From an uncultured Eubacteriales bacterium (GTDB lineage Bacteria > Bacillota > Clostridia > Oscillospirales > Oscillospiraceae), in NCBI GenBank assembly GCA_934597725.1, contig CAKTSK010000007.1, positions 17,480 to 81,479 on the forward strand: a stretch of DNA of 64,000 nucleotides, given 5' to 3'. Each line of letters opens with the position of its first letter. Within the stretch, counting starts at the first letter, position 1. Position numbers and translations under genes: made by a program. The notes below the pieces were generated by a model. The model made no database searches and had not been told where the DNA came from. It worked only from the letters and a program-made list of their open reading frames with translations. Positions 15,968 to 23,871 of the stretch are shown one piece after another.

Positions 15968-17197
15968 TCAGTCGAAGTTTCTGCTCCACAGAGAAGCCAT
16001 AGCGGGGCCGCCGCCCACGCACAGGGAAGCGCCGCCCAGGGTAGCGCCGCGGCGCTGCATCTCATACACCAGGGAGACGATGATCCGCAGACCGGTGCAG
16101 CCGATGGGGTGGCCCAGGGAGATACCGGAGCCGTTGGCATTGGTCTTCTCCAGGTCAACCTCCCAGCCGTGCTCTTCCTTCAGCTTGCGGCCAACGCCCA
16201 GGAACTGGGCGGCAAAGGCCTCGTTGATCTCCCAGTAGTCCACATCGTTGAAGTCCACGCCGGCTTCCTTCAGGCACTTGGGCACAGCGTAAGCGGGGCC
16301 GATGCCCATATACTTGGGCTCCACGCCGGCGGAGCAGATGTTGACCATCTTGGCCATGGGCTTCAGGCCCAGCTCCTTGGCCTTCTCGGCGGACATGATG
16401 ATCACAGCGGCAGCTGCGTCGTTGATGCCGGAGGCGTTGGCGGCGGTGGTGACGCCATCGGGGGTGAAGACAGCCTTCATCTTGGAGATGGTCTCATAGC
16501 TGCAGTTGCGGATGGGGTGCTCATCGGTGTCGATGACGATGTCGCCCTTCTTCTTGTTGTGGATGACCACGGGGACGATCTCATCCTTGAACTTGCCGGC
16601 CTCGATGGCGGCGCAGGCACGGTTGTGGCTGATGACGGCCAGCTCGTCGCACTCCTGACGGGAGACGTTGCACAGCTTGGCCACGTTGTCGGCGGTCACA
16701 CCCATGTGGCCGGGGACCAGAGCGTCGTACAGGGCGTCGTGGATCAGGCTGTCGTACAGCTCAGCGCCGCCCTCGGTGGGGATGCCGCCCATACGATAGC
16801 CCATACGGGCCTTGGGCAGCATGAAGGGAGCCTGGGTCATGTTCTCCACGCCAACCACCAGGCCGATGTCGGTCTTGCCCAGCTGGATGTTGTGGCAGGC
16901 GATCTCCATGGCGCGCATGCCGGAGGCGCAGTTCTGGTTGACGGTAACGGCGCTGCTCTCCACAGGCAGGCCGATCCGCATGGAGACCTGACGGGCGGGC
17001 AGGGAACCCTGCATGCCCAGATAGCATTCGCCCATGACCATCTCGTCGATGGTATTGATATCGATCCCGGCCCGGCGGATGGCTTCCTTGCCGGCGGTGA
17101 TGGCCAGTTCTCTGGCAGAAACGTCCTTAAACTGCCCCTGGAACTTGCCGATGGCGGTGCGGCAGGCACTCACGATGACTACATCTCTCGGTTGCAT
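15968..17197 (-). CDS. thlA: Acetyl-CoA acetyltransferase (thiolase)
   Basis: 409 residues. Condenses two acetyl-CoA to acetoacetyl-CoA, the first step of butyrate formation, or runs the reverse reaction. Active-site residues are present: Cys90 (NQNCASGM), the NEAFA motif, His363 (GHPIG) and Cys393 (CVGGGPA). ATG at 17197 follows AGGAGGATACC. It stands alone; no hbd, crt or bcd gene is in the window. The promoter and twin 22-bp repeats upstream, with a divergent LuxR-type regulator, point to control of this enzyme. Confidence 0.96.
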   Translation of the reverse strand: MQPRDVVIVSACRTAIGKFQGQFKDVSARELAITAGKEAIRRAGIDINTIDEMVMGECYLGMQGSLPARQVSMRIGLPVESSAVTVNQNCASGMRAMEIACHNIQLGKTDIGLVVGVENMTQAPFMLPKARMGYRMGGIPTEGGAELYDSLIHDALYDALVPGHMGVTADNVAKLCNVSRQECDELAVISHNRACAAIEAGKFKDEIVPVVIHNKKKGDIVIDTDEHPIRNCSYETISKMKAVFTPDGVTTAANASGINDAAAAVIIMSAEKAKELGLKPMAKMVNICSAGVEPKYMGIGPAYAVPKCLKEAGVDFNDVDYWEINEAFAAQFLGVGRKLKEEHGWEVDLEKTNANGSGISLGHPIGCTGLRIIVSLVYEMQRRGATLGGASLCVGGGPAMASLWSRNFD

Positions 17198-17251
17198 TTG
17201 AGGTATCCTCCTGTACTGTCTTGTATTTGTTCATTTTATACTAAAATGCAC

Positions 17252-17295
17252 TGATCCATGTCATAGGGTAGCTTGATCCATGTCATAGGGTAGCT
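17252..17295. repeat. Two exact 22-bp tandem repeats at the thiolase transcription start
   Basis: Copies at 17252-17273 and 17274-17295, identical base for base, each running from TGATCCATG to GGGTAGCT. They begin directly downstream of the -10 box and cover the predicted transcription start, an ideal place for a repressor operator. The 22-bp period puts both copies on the same face of the helix. Confidence 0.9.
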
Positions 17296-17297
17296 AT

Positions 17298-17325
17298 ATT
17301 ATACACCGAAAAGCCAGCTTGTCAA
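17298..17325 (-). promoter_or_regulatory. Promoter of the thiolase gene
   Basis: On the minus strand TTGACA (17320-17325), 16-bp spacer, TATAAT (17298-17303). Strong promoter, immediately followed by the tandem repeats. Confidence 0.85.
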
Positions 17326-17379
17326 GGCAAAGACAGAAAAAAACCTGAAATTTTTCTGGTCTTTTTATATTGCCCGCTC

Positions 17380-17428
17380 TTGCGCTTATCATACAAAATG
17401 TGTATAATGGTAAAAAAGGCATTTTGTA
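17380..17428 (+). promoter_or_regulatory. Promoter and inverted repeat of the LuxR-type gene
   Basis: TTGCGC (17380-17385), 17-bp spacer, TATAAT (17403-17408). The -10 is bracketed by a perfect 9-bp inverted repeat, TACAAAATG (17392-17400) and CATTTTGTA (17420-17428), which looks like an operator. Confidence 0.72.
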
Positions 17429-17537
17429 CTGCCGAATTTTTGCATTATTTCTTTCATTTTAAGCCGGTCCCGGGCAGCCGGCCGGAAAGGAGGGGGCTGT
17501 TATCCGCGAGATTCCCACGATCTGGCACGACGCAGCC

Positions 17538-18674
17538 ATGAATTTTTCCCTGGATCTGGCCAGGGACAGCGAAAACTTCCCCAAAAAAGTCCTGGCGCTG
17601 TTTGACAAGCACTTCGGCTTTCGGCGCAGCATCTTCTTCCCGTACCACTACCCCGCCTTCCCCGGCAGCCAGACCCGCCGGGGAAACAGCCTGAGCAACT
17701 ACATCACTTATGGTATCCGATATGGTCCCATGTATGACTACAAGGACCACATCTATAAGGATGACATCTTCCGCTATCCCTCTCTGCCTGCCCACCTGAA
17801 GGGAAAGCGGGTCATCTTCACCGAAGACGTGATGTCTCTGGAGGAGTATGAACACACCCCCTACGGCATCCACATGTCCGCCGAGGACCTGTATTACCAG
17901 GCCGTTCTCTTCTTCTATCTGGGCGAGCGGGTCATCGGCTCCATGGGGCTTTTCCGCACCCGGGAGGAGGGCGGCTTCCGGGAAGAGGAGCGGGGCCTGC
18001 TGTCCTACCTGGCCGAGCTGGTGGAGGCCAACTACCAGACCTACCTGCGCCACAGCGGCGAGGCCCGGTTCCAGGACAGCTTCCACCTGTTCTTCCAGGA
18101 CGTGAAAATGGGGGCGGTGATCCTCAACCAGGACATGACCGTCATGCAGACCAACAAGGCCGCCCAGGAGATCAGCCAGGTGTTCTGGGAGCAATACCGC
18201 TACAACCACGGCCATTTCCTGCGCAGCAACTACCAGGGAGACCCCAAGTTCCGGGAGGTCCAGACCATGATCAACGAGATCAGCGAGCGCCTGACCACCC
18301 AGGGCGGGACCAGCCAGACCATCACCTCCCTGGCCGGAGACATCACCTTTTATCACACCTCGTTCCTCTCCTCCAGCGCCGCCGGGCTCATCCAGACCTG
18401 GCACCTGATGCTCATCACCTGCCAGACCAAGGAGCTGCCCAAGAACACCGACCACCCCTACAACAGCCTGACCCAGCAGGAGCGGCGGATCGTCTATTAC
18501 CTGGCCTCGGGCATGAAGAACGAGCAGATCGCTGAGGAGCTGCACATCAGCATCTATACCGTGCGCACCCACATCGCCAACATCTACAAAAAATTTGAGG
18601 TGAACAACAAGGTGGATCTGCTGATGCATTTACAGCCCATCCTGAAGGACCAGGCGCCACCCGACCGGACGTAA
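17538..18674 (+). CDS. LuxR-family transcriptional regulator
   Basis: 378 residues from ATG at 17538. A long N-terminal sensory region (GAF/PAS-like; about 1-290) precedes a LuxR-type HTH at about 310-370 (LTQQERRIVYYLASGMKNEQ, then IYTVRTHIANIYKKF). No phospho-receiver domain is seen. The ATG has no Shine-Dalgarno sequence, whereas AAGGAGGGGG at 17487-17496 points to an in-frame start near 17499-17504 where only GTT or ATC is available; the added residues would read IREIPTIWHDAA. The true start is therefore uncertain. Divergent from the thiolase and a candidate regulator of it. Confidence 0.82.
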   Translation: MNFSLDLARDSENFPKKVLALFDKHFGFRRSIFFPYHYPAFPGSQTRRGNSLSNYITYGIRYGPMYDYKDHIYKDDIFRYPSLPAHLKGKRVIFTEDVMSLEEYEHTPYGIHMSAEDLYYQAVLFFYLGERVIGSMGLFRTREEGGFREEERGLLSYLAELVEANYQTYLRHSGEARFQDSFHLFFQDVKMGAVILNQDMTVMQTNKAAQEISQVFWEQYRYNHGHFLRSNYQGDPKFREVQTMINEISERLTTQGGTSQTITSLAGDITFYHTSFLSSSAAGLIQTWHLMLITCQTKELPKNTDHPYNSLTQQERRIVYYLASGMKNEQIAEELHISIYTVRTHIANIYKKFEVNNKVDLLMHLQPILKDQAPPDRT

Positions 18675-18715
18675 CCGTCCCATCTCAAAACACGGCGGCC
18701 GCTCCTACAGAACTG

Positions 18716-18776
18716 CACCCCATTTGTCGGGCAAGTATGAGGATACCATGCTTGCCCTGAGAAATGGGGTGTTTTT
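18716..18776 (+). terminator. Terminator of the LuxR-type gene
   Basis: Two-part stem: CACCCCATTT (18716-18725) with AAATGGGGTG, and inside it GGGCAAG with CTTGCCC, followed by TTTTT. Confidence 0.82.
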
Positions 18777-18830
18777 CTATGGCGAAAGGTGCGCCTGAGG
18801 ACATCCGCCAACATGCAAACAGAGCGCAGC

Positions 18831-18866
18831 AGAGGGGCCGCCCACAGTGGGCAGCCCCTCTTTTTT
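18831..18866 (+). terminator. Second terminator, overlapping the toxin remnant end
   Basis: AGAGGGGCCGCCCAC stem with TGGGCAGCCCCTCT and TTTTTT on the plus strand. It faces the convergent toxin remnant. Confidence 0.75.
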
Positions 18867-19117
18867 CAGTATCGGTTGTATATCTGGCCTCTGTTCCCAG
18901 CATCTATCACATAGACGATCAACGCACCGTTGTCCACCGTATAAATAATGCGATACTCGCCAACGCGCAGGCGCAGAAGATCGTCACGACCTTTTCATCT
19001 CTTGATATCCCCTCCGTTTGGCAACTGTTCAATGGCGGAAACCACCCGGCGGCGCTCCTGGACAGGAAGGCCATCGATAAATTTTTTCGCCCTTTTCTTG
19101 AGGATGATCTGATACAT
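18866..19117 (-). pseudogene. RelE-family toxin with an in-frame TGA
   Basis: Reading from ATG at 19117 gives MYQIILKKRAKKFIDGLPVQ and on to GGDIKR, then TGA at 18995-18997, then in the same frame KGRDDLLRLRVGEYRIIYTV to a final stop at 18866. The two parts join into a full 83-codon RelE/ParE-fold toxin (ribosome-dependent or free mRNA endonuclease family) with the usual K-x-x-K-G-R-D-x-L-x-R-L-R core interrupted by the stop. The toxin is thus likely inactive, unless the TGA is read through. Its ATG overlaps the antitoxin stop (TGATG). Confidence 0.8.
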
Positions 19118-19332
19118 CACACAAGCCCCCATTCCCGTTTGCAATCCTCCAGGGAATAGCCCCTCTCTTTCTCGGGGTCAGGATCGTTCTCGTAGTTTTC
19201 CAGCATCCGCTCACAAAATAAATCGTCTGCCTCTTCATCGGCGGTGAGTCCCTGCACATAGGCCAGCACATAGCCCATCTTATAATCTGGAACACTGTCC
19301 AACAGGGCAATTACCTTTTCACGGTTGCTCAC
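19117..19332 (-). CDS. Antitoxin of a RelBE-like pair
   Basis: 71 residues, MSNREKVIALLDSVPDYKMG, then an acidic C-terminal half (ADEEADDLFCERMLENYEND). This is a common Bacillota antitoxin type found directly before RelE-fold toxins; the C-terminal part should wrap the toxin. The GTG at 19332 is eight bases after AGGAGG; a GTG nine bases upstream lies within that Shine-Dalgarno sequence and is rejected. A TATAAT box near 19436 on the minus strand may be its promoter. The gene is intact while its toxin partner is not. Confidence 0.75.
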   Translation of the reverse strand: MSNREKVIALLDSVPDYKMGYVLAYVQGLTADEEADDLFCERMLENYENDPDPEKERGYSLEDCKREWGLV

Positions 19333-19496
19333 TGTCTGCACCTCCTTTCCTGTCTCGTTTCATCCGCTGATCGATCGCCGCAGCCGTGATCAGCTCGTGC
19401 TCTTTCCAGCGGTCAAACCTGCTTTCTTTATGGTTATTATATCACATTTATTTGTCATGGCATCAGCAAAACAGCGTTTCTTCTGTTTTTTCGGGA

Positions 19497-20876
19497 TCAC
19501 GCCCGCAGGCGATAGCTCCGGCCCGACTGCACCACCAGGTCCCGGTCCATCAGATCCGCCAGCGCCTGCCGGACGTCCTCCTCCGGCAGGCCCAGCCCCT
19601 GGACCAGCGTCTTTCTGCCGGCGCTGACGTGGTCGGTGAGATATTCGATCACCTGCTGCCGGGTCAGCTCCTCCGGGGAGAACTCCCGGGAGGGCAGGGG
19701 CAGGAACAGATCGGTCCGGGCCGCGGAAGCCCGCTCGGACAGGACCGGCGGCCGCCAGCCCTGCCGCGCCCAGAGGGAGAAGATCCCCCGCAGGCCCTGG
19801 CCGGTGCCGGTGGCCAGCTTGACCAGAGAGAAGAGCTGGGTCAGCCCCTGGTTCCGGGGATCGGCAGCCTGTCCCGCCTCCGCCTGATCCGGCGGGACCC
19901 GCAGCAGGCCGCCGTTGGAGACCAGCAGCTCCCCTGCCCGGCGGCGGATGGTCAGACCGCCCCGGCTGAAATAGTCCGCATGGAGCAGGGCGTTGAGGAC
20001 GGCCTCCCGCATGGCCCCGGCCAGCGCCGCCCGCTCCCCCGGCGTCTGGGCCAGCAGGGCAGACACCGCCGCCAGACGCCGGGAGACCATGGTATAGAAG
20101 GAAAAGACGTTTTCCGGCGGTCCCGGCCGGATGGTCGCCAGCCGAAAACCCGTGTCCTCCTCCTGATATTCCAGGCGGAACTGGGGAAAGACCTCCCGCA
20201 GGGCTTTGCGCTTGCCCAGCAGGAGCAGGCCGGCCAGGGTGGGGTGCAGATCCCCGCCGCCAGGCCCCAGGATACCCACCGCCGGCAGGAACTGCCGGTC
20301 GGGCAGATAGTTGAAGGGATGCTCCGGCTGGCGCATGGCCATGAGCAGGCGAAACTGGCGCAAGGTCTCCTGGGACAGGTCCGCCGCGCTGCGCCCGGTC
20401 AGCACGGCCAGGTCCGCCGGGGCGTCGTCCCGGTCCCGGAGCATGGCCCGGACCTCGTCGGCAGAGCAGTGGTAGTCCCCCTCTCCATCCCGGCGGTAGG
20501 CCCCCGTAAAGGGGCTGTCCCCGATGTACACCGGCCGCTGGCGGCGGCTGGCCCGGGGGACAGAGATGACCAAAATCTGCTTGCCCTCCACCGGGTGCAG
20601 GGTCACGTCCTCCGGCGACAGGATGTTCTCGCTGACCTTGGCCGGGTCCCGGACCGTCTGCCAGAAGGTCTCCACGTACCCCGGTCCGTCGGGGACCCCG
20701 GTGACCCGCAGGCGTTTGTCCCGGCTCTCCTCCACCCCCAGCAGGATCAGCCCGCCGATGGTGTTGGCAAAGGCGGAATAGGTCTCCCACAGGCTGTGGG
20801 GAAAGCCCCCGGCAGCCTTCTTGGCCTCGATGCGATTGTTCTCCTGATAGGAGGCGATGTTGTTCAGGTCGATCAC
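19497..20876 (-). CDS. AlbA_2/Schlafen-type ATP-binding protein
   Basis: 459 residues. The N-terminal domain (about 10-130) has the AlbA_2/Schlafen pattern: E-x-K-K in RIEAKKAAGG, then AFANTIGGLILLGVEE and the SxxPVYI segment. A middle HATPase-like region holds REAVLNALLHADY, SNGGL and NQGLTQLF. The C-terminal 60 residues look like a winged helix (LVQGLGLPEEDVRQALADLM). Such proteins are annotated as DNA-binding transcription regulators or RecG-like helicases, and some serve in phage defence. Function unknown here. Transcribed toward the antitoxin, with no other gene in its operon. Confidence 0.8.
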   Translation of the reverse strand: MIDLNNIASYQENNRIEAKKAAGGFPHSLWETYSAFANTIGGLILLGVEESRDKRLRVTGVPDGPGYVETFWQTVRDPAKVSENILSPEDVTLHPVEGKQILVISVPRASRRQRPVYIGDSPFTGAYRRDGEGDYHCSADEVRAMLRDRDDAPADLAVLTGRSAADLSQETLRQFRLLMAMRQPEHPFNYLPDRQFLPAVGILGPGGGDLHPTLAGLLLLGKRKALREVFPQFRLEYQEEDTGFRLATIRPGPPENVFSFYTMVSRRLAAVSALLAQTPGERAALAGAMREAVLNALLHADYFSRGGLTIRRRAGELLVSNGGLLRVPPDQAEAGQAADPRNQGLTQLFSLVKLATGTGQGLRGIFSLWARQGWRPPVLSERASAARTDLFLPLPSREFSPEELTRQQVIEYLTDHVSAGRKTLVQGLGLPEEDVRQALADLMDRDLVVQSGRSYRLRA

Positions 20877-21013
20877 AGCGGACGCTCCCCTCCCGGCGGC
20901 AGGAAGTCTGCCGCCGCGTTTGTCTCCTCATTATAGAAAACCCTGTCCGCCTTGTCAAATTCCCGCCGTCGCAAAATAGTTTTCCCCAAACGAAAAAAAT
21001 TTGAAAAAATCCC

Positions 21014-21042
21014 TTGACAAATCCCGAAGGATAGGGTATTAT
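21014..21042 (+). promoter_or_regulatory. Promoter of tRNA-Val
   Basis: TTGACA (21014-21019), 17-bp spacer, TATTAT (21037-21042), 35 bases before the mature tRNA. Confidence 0.85.
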
Positions 21043-21077
21043 AAGCATCGTTCCGCGAGAGCGGGGCACAACAACTC

Positions 21078-21154
21078 GGACGATTAGCTCAGCTGGTATG
21101 AGCATCCGCTTGACGTGCGGGAGGTCACAGGTTCAAGTCCTGTATCGTCCACCA
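21078..21154 (+). tRNA. tRNA-Val (anticodon GAC)
   Basis: 77 bases including encoded CCA. Acceptor stem GGACGAT/ATCGTCC pairs over 7 bp; the D arm reads TAGCTCAGCTGGTATGAGCA; the anticodon stem TCCGC/GCGGG has the loop TTGACGT with anticodon GAC; the T arm holds GGTTCAAGTCC. A strong promoter and terminator make it a single-gene unit. Confidence 0.97.
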
Positions 21155-21190
21155 AAGCCTTGAAACGAACTTCGTTTCAAGGCTTTTTTC
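21155..21190 (+). terminator. Terminator of tRNA-Val
   Basis: 15-bp stem AAGCCTTGAAACGAA with its complement, then TTTTTT. Confidence 0.92.
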
Positions 21191-21218
21191 TATTTTGATG
21201 TACGCACCAAGAGACAGC

Positions 21219-21263
21219 GGGGCCTGCTGCAGAAGGATGTTGTTCTGCAGCAGGCCCCTTTTC
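21219..21263. terminator. Hairpin after the second anti-sigma gene
   Basis: 16-bp perfect stem (21219-21234 with 21243-21258), T run only on the plus side. It lies 7 bp past the anti-sigma stop and may work on both strands. Confidence 0.6.
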
Positions 21264-21269
21264 CCCGTT

Positions 21270-21959
21270 TTAGTTCTCCACCAGAGAAACCAGAAGTTCT
21301 TCCAGCTCTTCCAGCGAAATGTTTTTCGTTTCTACATCATAGCAGACACCCGCCTGGGAAAACTGCACCAAAAAGCTGTCCTGCATCCGACAGACGACCG
21401 CAGAGACCCCGTGGATCTCCGATTCCTTGAGTTCCTCTGCAAAGAAATAATCTCTCAGAGGCGCCTCCCCTGCACAGAGCGCCAGCGTTACGCTGCCGCC
21501 GGCTTCCGTCTGATATTCCAACACATAATCATGGGGCTGATACACGCCGCTCCCTGGGACCGCAGGCGTATCCACAGAGTAAAAAGATTGCTGATGATAC
21601 GCCGCCGGCAGGCGGGCTGTAACCGCCTCATAGTCCAGACCAAGAGCCTGTTCAAACGCCAGCAGCATCGCTTCCTGTTCCTGTGCAGAAAGGTCTTGGT
21701 AACGAGAGAGCCGAACATCCAGGTCCATTTTCCCGATCTGCTCCACTTCATTGACCACCAAACAAAGCTCTCCCGCCTGCACCGCCGGCCCCTCCGTCGT
21801 TCCCCCAAGGCGCGGAAGCACGACGGCCCCGATCAGCGCAAGGCACACACACGCCGCCAGCAGCCCCCATCGGAGGGGGACCTTGGGGGCCTCCCGGGCT
21901 TCCAGAAGATACTTCTCGTCGATCTCTCCGAACAGCTCACAAAAGGTTTCCGCTTTCAT
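21270..21959 (-). CDS. Probable anti-sigma factor, single-pass membrane protein
   Basis: 229 residues. A short cytoplasmic N-terminus, MKAETFCELFGEIDEKYLLEA (first 20 residues count), one membrane segment at about 31-49, then an external domain with no family that I recognise. Its first bases overlap the sigma gene stop by four (ATGA). The N-terminal FGEIDEKYLLEA motif is seen in anti-sigma-like proteins paired with ECF sigma factors in this class of bacteria. No zinc-binding motif. Confidence 0.65.
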   Translation of the reverse strand: MKAETFCELFGEIDEKYLLEAREAPKVPLRWGLLAACVCLALIGAVVLPRLGGTTEGPAVQAGELCLVVNEVEQIGKMDLDVRLSRYQDLSAQEQEAMLLAFEQALGLDYEAVTARLPAAYHQQSFYSVDTPAVPGSGVYQPHDYVLEYQTEAGGSVTLALCAGEAPLRDYFFAEELKESEIHGVSAVVCRMQDSFLVQFSQAGVCYDVETKNISLEELEELLVSLVEN

Positions 21960-22516
21960 AAAATAAACCCTCCTTCCAACAGGTCGTTGCGTAGTTTTTG
22001 ACGGAGGCGGCTCAGCGTCACCGAGACGTTGTTCTCCGTCATGCCAAACCGGGCCGCCAGGGCAGGGATGGGGTCAAAGTACCAATACCGGCACACAAAG
22101 AGCTTTCTCTTGTCCGCCGGAAGCCCTTCCAGAAACCGGTGGATGGCGCGGATCAGTTCCCGGCGCGCGACCTCTTCTTCCACATCCTCGGTGCCGGAGA
22201 CCAGGTCTGCCAGTTCTCCCAGCACGAGCGTGGCCTCTCCGCCCCCTCGCTTGTCGGCGGTATGATAGCGGTACCGGTTGAAGGACAAATTCCGAACGAT
22301 CTTCCCCAAAAATGTGGATAACCTGCCTGGTCGGTGGGGCGGCATGGCGTTCCAGGCATTCCAATAGGTGTCATTGACACATTCTTCCACATCCTCCCGG
22401 CTGCCCAGGATGTTCCGGGCGATGGCGGTGCAATAGGCGCCATACTTTTCGTCGGTCGCCGGGATGGCCTGCTCATCTCTGTCCCAATAGAGCTGAACGA
22501 TCTTGGCATCCTCCAT
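21956..22516 (-). CDS. ECF-type RNA polymerase sigma factor
   Basis: 186 residues. Region 2 has RNILGSREDVEECVNDTYWN followed by LSTFLGKIVRNLSFNRYR; region 4 has LPADKRKLFVCRYWYFDPIP and ENNVSVTLSRLRQKL. ATG at 22516 follows AAGGGAGGTGACC. The upstream element TGTAAG-N17-GTGTAT resembles those in front of the two sigma genes at 58324 and 62568 and may be autoregulated. Confidence 0.9.
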   Translation of the reverse strand: MEDAKIVQLYWDRDEQAIPATDEKYGAYCTAIARNILGSREDVEECVNDTYWNAWNAMPPHRPGRLSTFLGKIVRNLSFNRYRYHTADKRGGGEATLVLGELADLVSGTEDVEEEVARRELIRAIHRFLEGLPADKRKLFVCRYWYFDPIPALAARFGMTENNVSVTLSRLRQKLRNDLLEGGFIL

Positions 22517-22541
22517 GGCTGGTCACCTCCCTTTCTTCCTT

Positions 22542-22570
22542 ATACACACCGTCTGCCCCCAAATCTTACA
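22542..22570 (-). promoter_or_regulatory. Candidate ECF promoter of the sigma gene
   Basis: On the minus strand TGTAAG (22565-22570), 17 bp, GTGTAT (22542-22547). Same -35 and spacing as the elements at 58352-58380 and 62593-62621. Confidence 0.5.
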
Positions 22571-22682
22571 GCGCTGCAAAATTTTTCTTCCATCCCCTCC
22601 CACTCATCTGCAATATTTCCCAGCAAAATGCTGTCATATGTAAAAAATTGGCGCAAAAATGCAGGGATTCAGTCTTTTTCTC

Positions 22683-22711
22683 TTGCGCTTCCCGGCACAA
22701 TCCGGTATAAT
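22683..22711 (+). promoter_or_regulatory. Promoter of the nitronate monooxygenase-family gene
   Basis: TTGCGC (22683-22688), 17-bp spacer, TATAAT (22706-22711). Confidence 0.7.
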
Positions 22712-22746
22712 TCCTCATAATGACATTGAACAAGGAGATGTTTCCT

Positions 22747-23706
22747 ATGAATTCGGCGCTCTGTTCCATCCTGAATATTCGCTACCCCATCATGCAAGGT
22801 GCTTTCCAGTGGCTGGCCACCCCTGAGTTGGCGGCAGCCGTCTCCAACGCAGGCGGTCTGGGGACCATCAGTGCCTCCCTGTACAAGACCAAAGAGGAGC
22901 TGCTGGATGCCATCGCCCAGACCAAAGCCCTCACCAACAACCCCTTCTGCGTGAACATCTCCATGTTCCCCGAAGTCGTGGAAGGCGAGGCCACCTGGGA
23001 CTTCATCGAAGCCTGCTGCCAGGCCAAGGTGCCTGTGGTGGAGCTCTCCGGCCGGGACCCGAAGCCCTTTGTGGCCCCCCTGCACGAGGCCGGGTGCAAG
23101 ATCATCCACAAGTCCACCGCCGTCCGGTTCGCCAAAAAGGCGGCAGCGGCCGGGGTCGATGTGGTGTCTGTGGTGGGCTTTGAGTGCGGCGGCGCGCCGG
23201 GCAACGACGACGTGACCTCCATGGTCCTCATCCCCTCGGTGGTGGATGCCGTGGACATCCCCGTCATCGGCGGCGGCGGCGTGTGCGACGGGCGCAGCTA
23301 TCTGGCCATGCGGGCCTTGGGCGCCCAGGGCGTGGTCATCGGTACCCGGTTCATGGCCACCCAGGAGTGCGCCATCCACCCCAACTTCAAGCAGCTGCTG
23401 GTGGACAGCGACGAGCTCTCCACCATGGTGGTCCAGCGGTCCATCCACTTCCCCCACCGGAACCTGAAGAACGAGACCACCCTCCAGGTGGCAGAGCTGG
23501 AGAAGGACAGCAACCCCTCTCTGGACGATATCTTCCCCTACGTCAGCGGCAAGCGCCAGAAGAAGTGCTACGACAGCGGCGACACCCAGGGTGGCGTCTT
23601 CCCCTGCGGCGAAGTGGTCGGCCGCATCCACGACATCCCCACCGTGCAGGAGGTCATCGACCGGATCGTGGCTGAGGCCGATGCCATTGCCCCGACCCTG
23701 CAATAA
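22747..23706 (+). CDS. Nitronate monooxygenase / FabK-family flavoprotein
   Basis: 319 residues of the TIM-barrel FMN family that includes nitronate monooxygenase and enoyl-ACP reductase FabK. Seen: RYPIMQGAFQWLATPELAAA, GGLGTISA, the phosphate-binding VIGGGGVCDGR and GAQGVVIGTRFMAT. The family motif GGH-x-G is changed to CGGAPG (about residue 148), so the usual active-site His is missing. The C-terminal 60 residues (VSGKRQKKCYDSGDTQGGVFPCG, in part) fit the nitronate group. The reaction cannot be assigned. ATG at 22747 after AAGGAGATG. Confidence 0.82.
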   Translation: MNSALCSILNIRYPIMQGAFQWLATPELAAAVSNAGGLGTISASLYKTKEELLDAIAQTKALTNNPFCVNISMFPEVVEGEATWDFIEACCQAKVPVVELSGRDPKPFVAPLHEAGCKIIHKSTAVRFAKKAAAAGVDVVSVVGFECGGAPGNDDVTSMVLIPSVVDAVDIPVIGGGGVCDGRSYLAMRALGAQGVVIGTRFMATQECAIHPNFKQLLVDSDELSTMVVQRSIHFPHRNLKNETTLQVAELEKDSNPSLDDIFPYVSGKRQKKCYDSGDTQGGVFPCGEVVGRIHDIPTVQEVIDRIVAEADAIAPTLQ

Positions 23707-23726
23707 GCTCCCCCACACAGAACAGC

Positions 23727-23765
23727 AAGAGCCTGTCTCCAAGCAATGGAGGCAGGCTCTTTTTC
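23727..23765 (+). terminator. Intrinsic terminator
   Basis: AAGAGCCTGTCTCCA stem with TGGAGGCAGGCTCTT and a T run, 20 bases after the flavoprotein stop. Confidence 0.88.
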
Positions 23766-23778
23766 ACTCCCCCGGCAT

Positions 23779-23807
23779 TTGTTTTTCCGGCGCGTGTATG
23801 GTATTCT
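23779..23807 (+). promoter_or_regulatory. Promoter of the acetyltransferase gene
   Basis: TTGTTT (23779-23784), 17-bp spacer, TATTCT (23802-23807). Confidence 0.55.
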
Positions 23808-23871
23808 TTTCTCATCCCCAACGCATCCCTTTCCATCTTCATATATTATCTGTGTGTATCAGGAGGTTATC

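Noticed and set aside
17252..17295. Phage or integrative-element attachment site formed by the direct repeats
   Set aside because: The two copies are adjacent with nothing between them, so no element is bounded by them.
18995..18997. Selenocysteine at the TGA inside the toxin gene
   Set aside because: No selenocysteine insertion hairpin is visible after the codon and RelE toxins have no selenocysteine forms known to me; a nonsense mutation is simpler.
19390..21105. A long minus-strand frame overlapping the AlbA-type gene in another register
   Set aside because: The AlbA/HATPase gene at 19497-20876 has clear motifs; the longer frame is Gly/Arg/Pro-rich and shows none.
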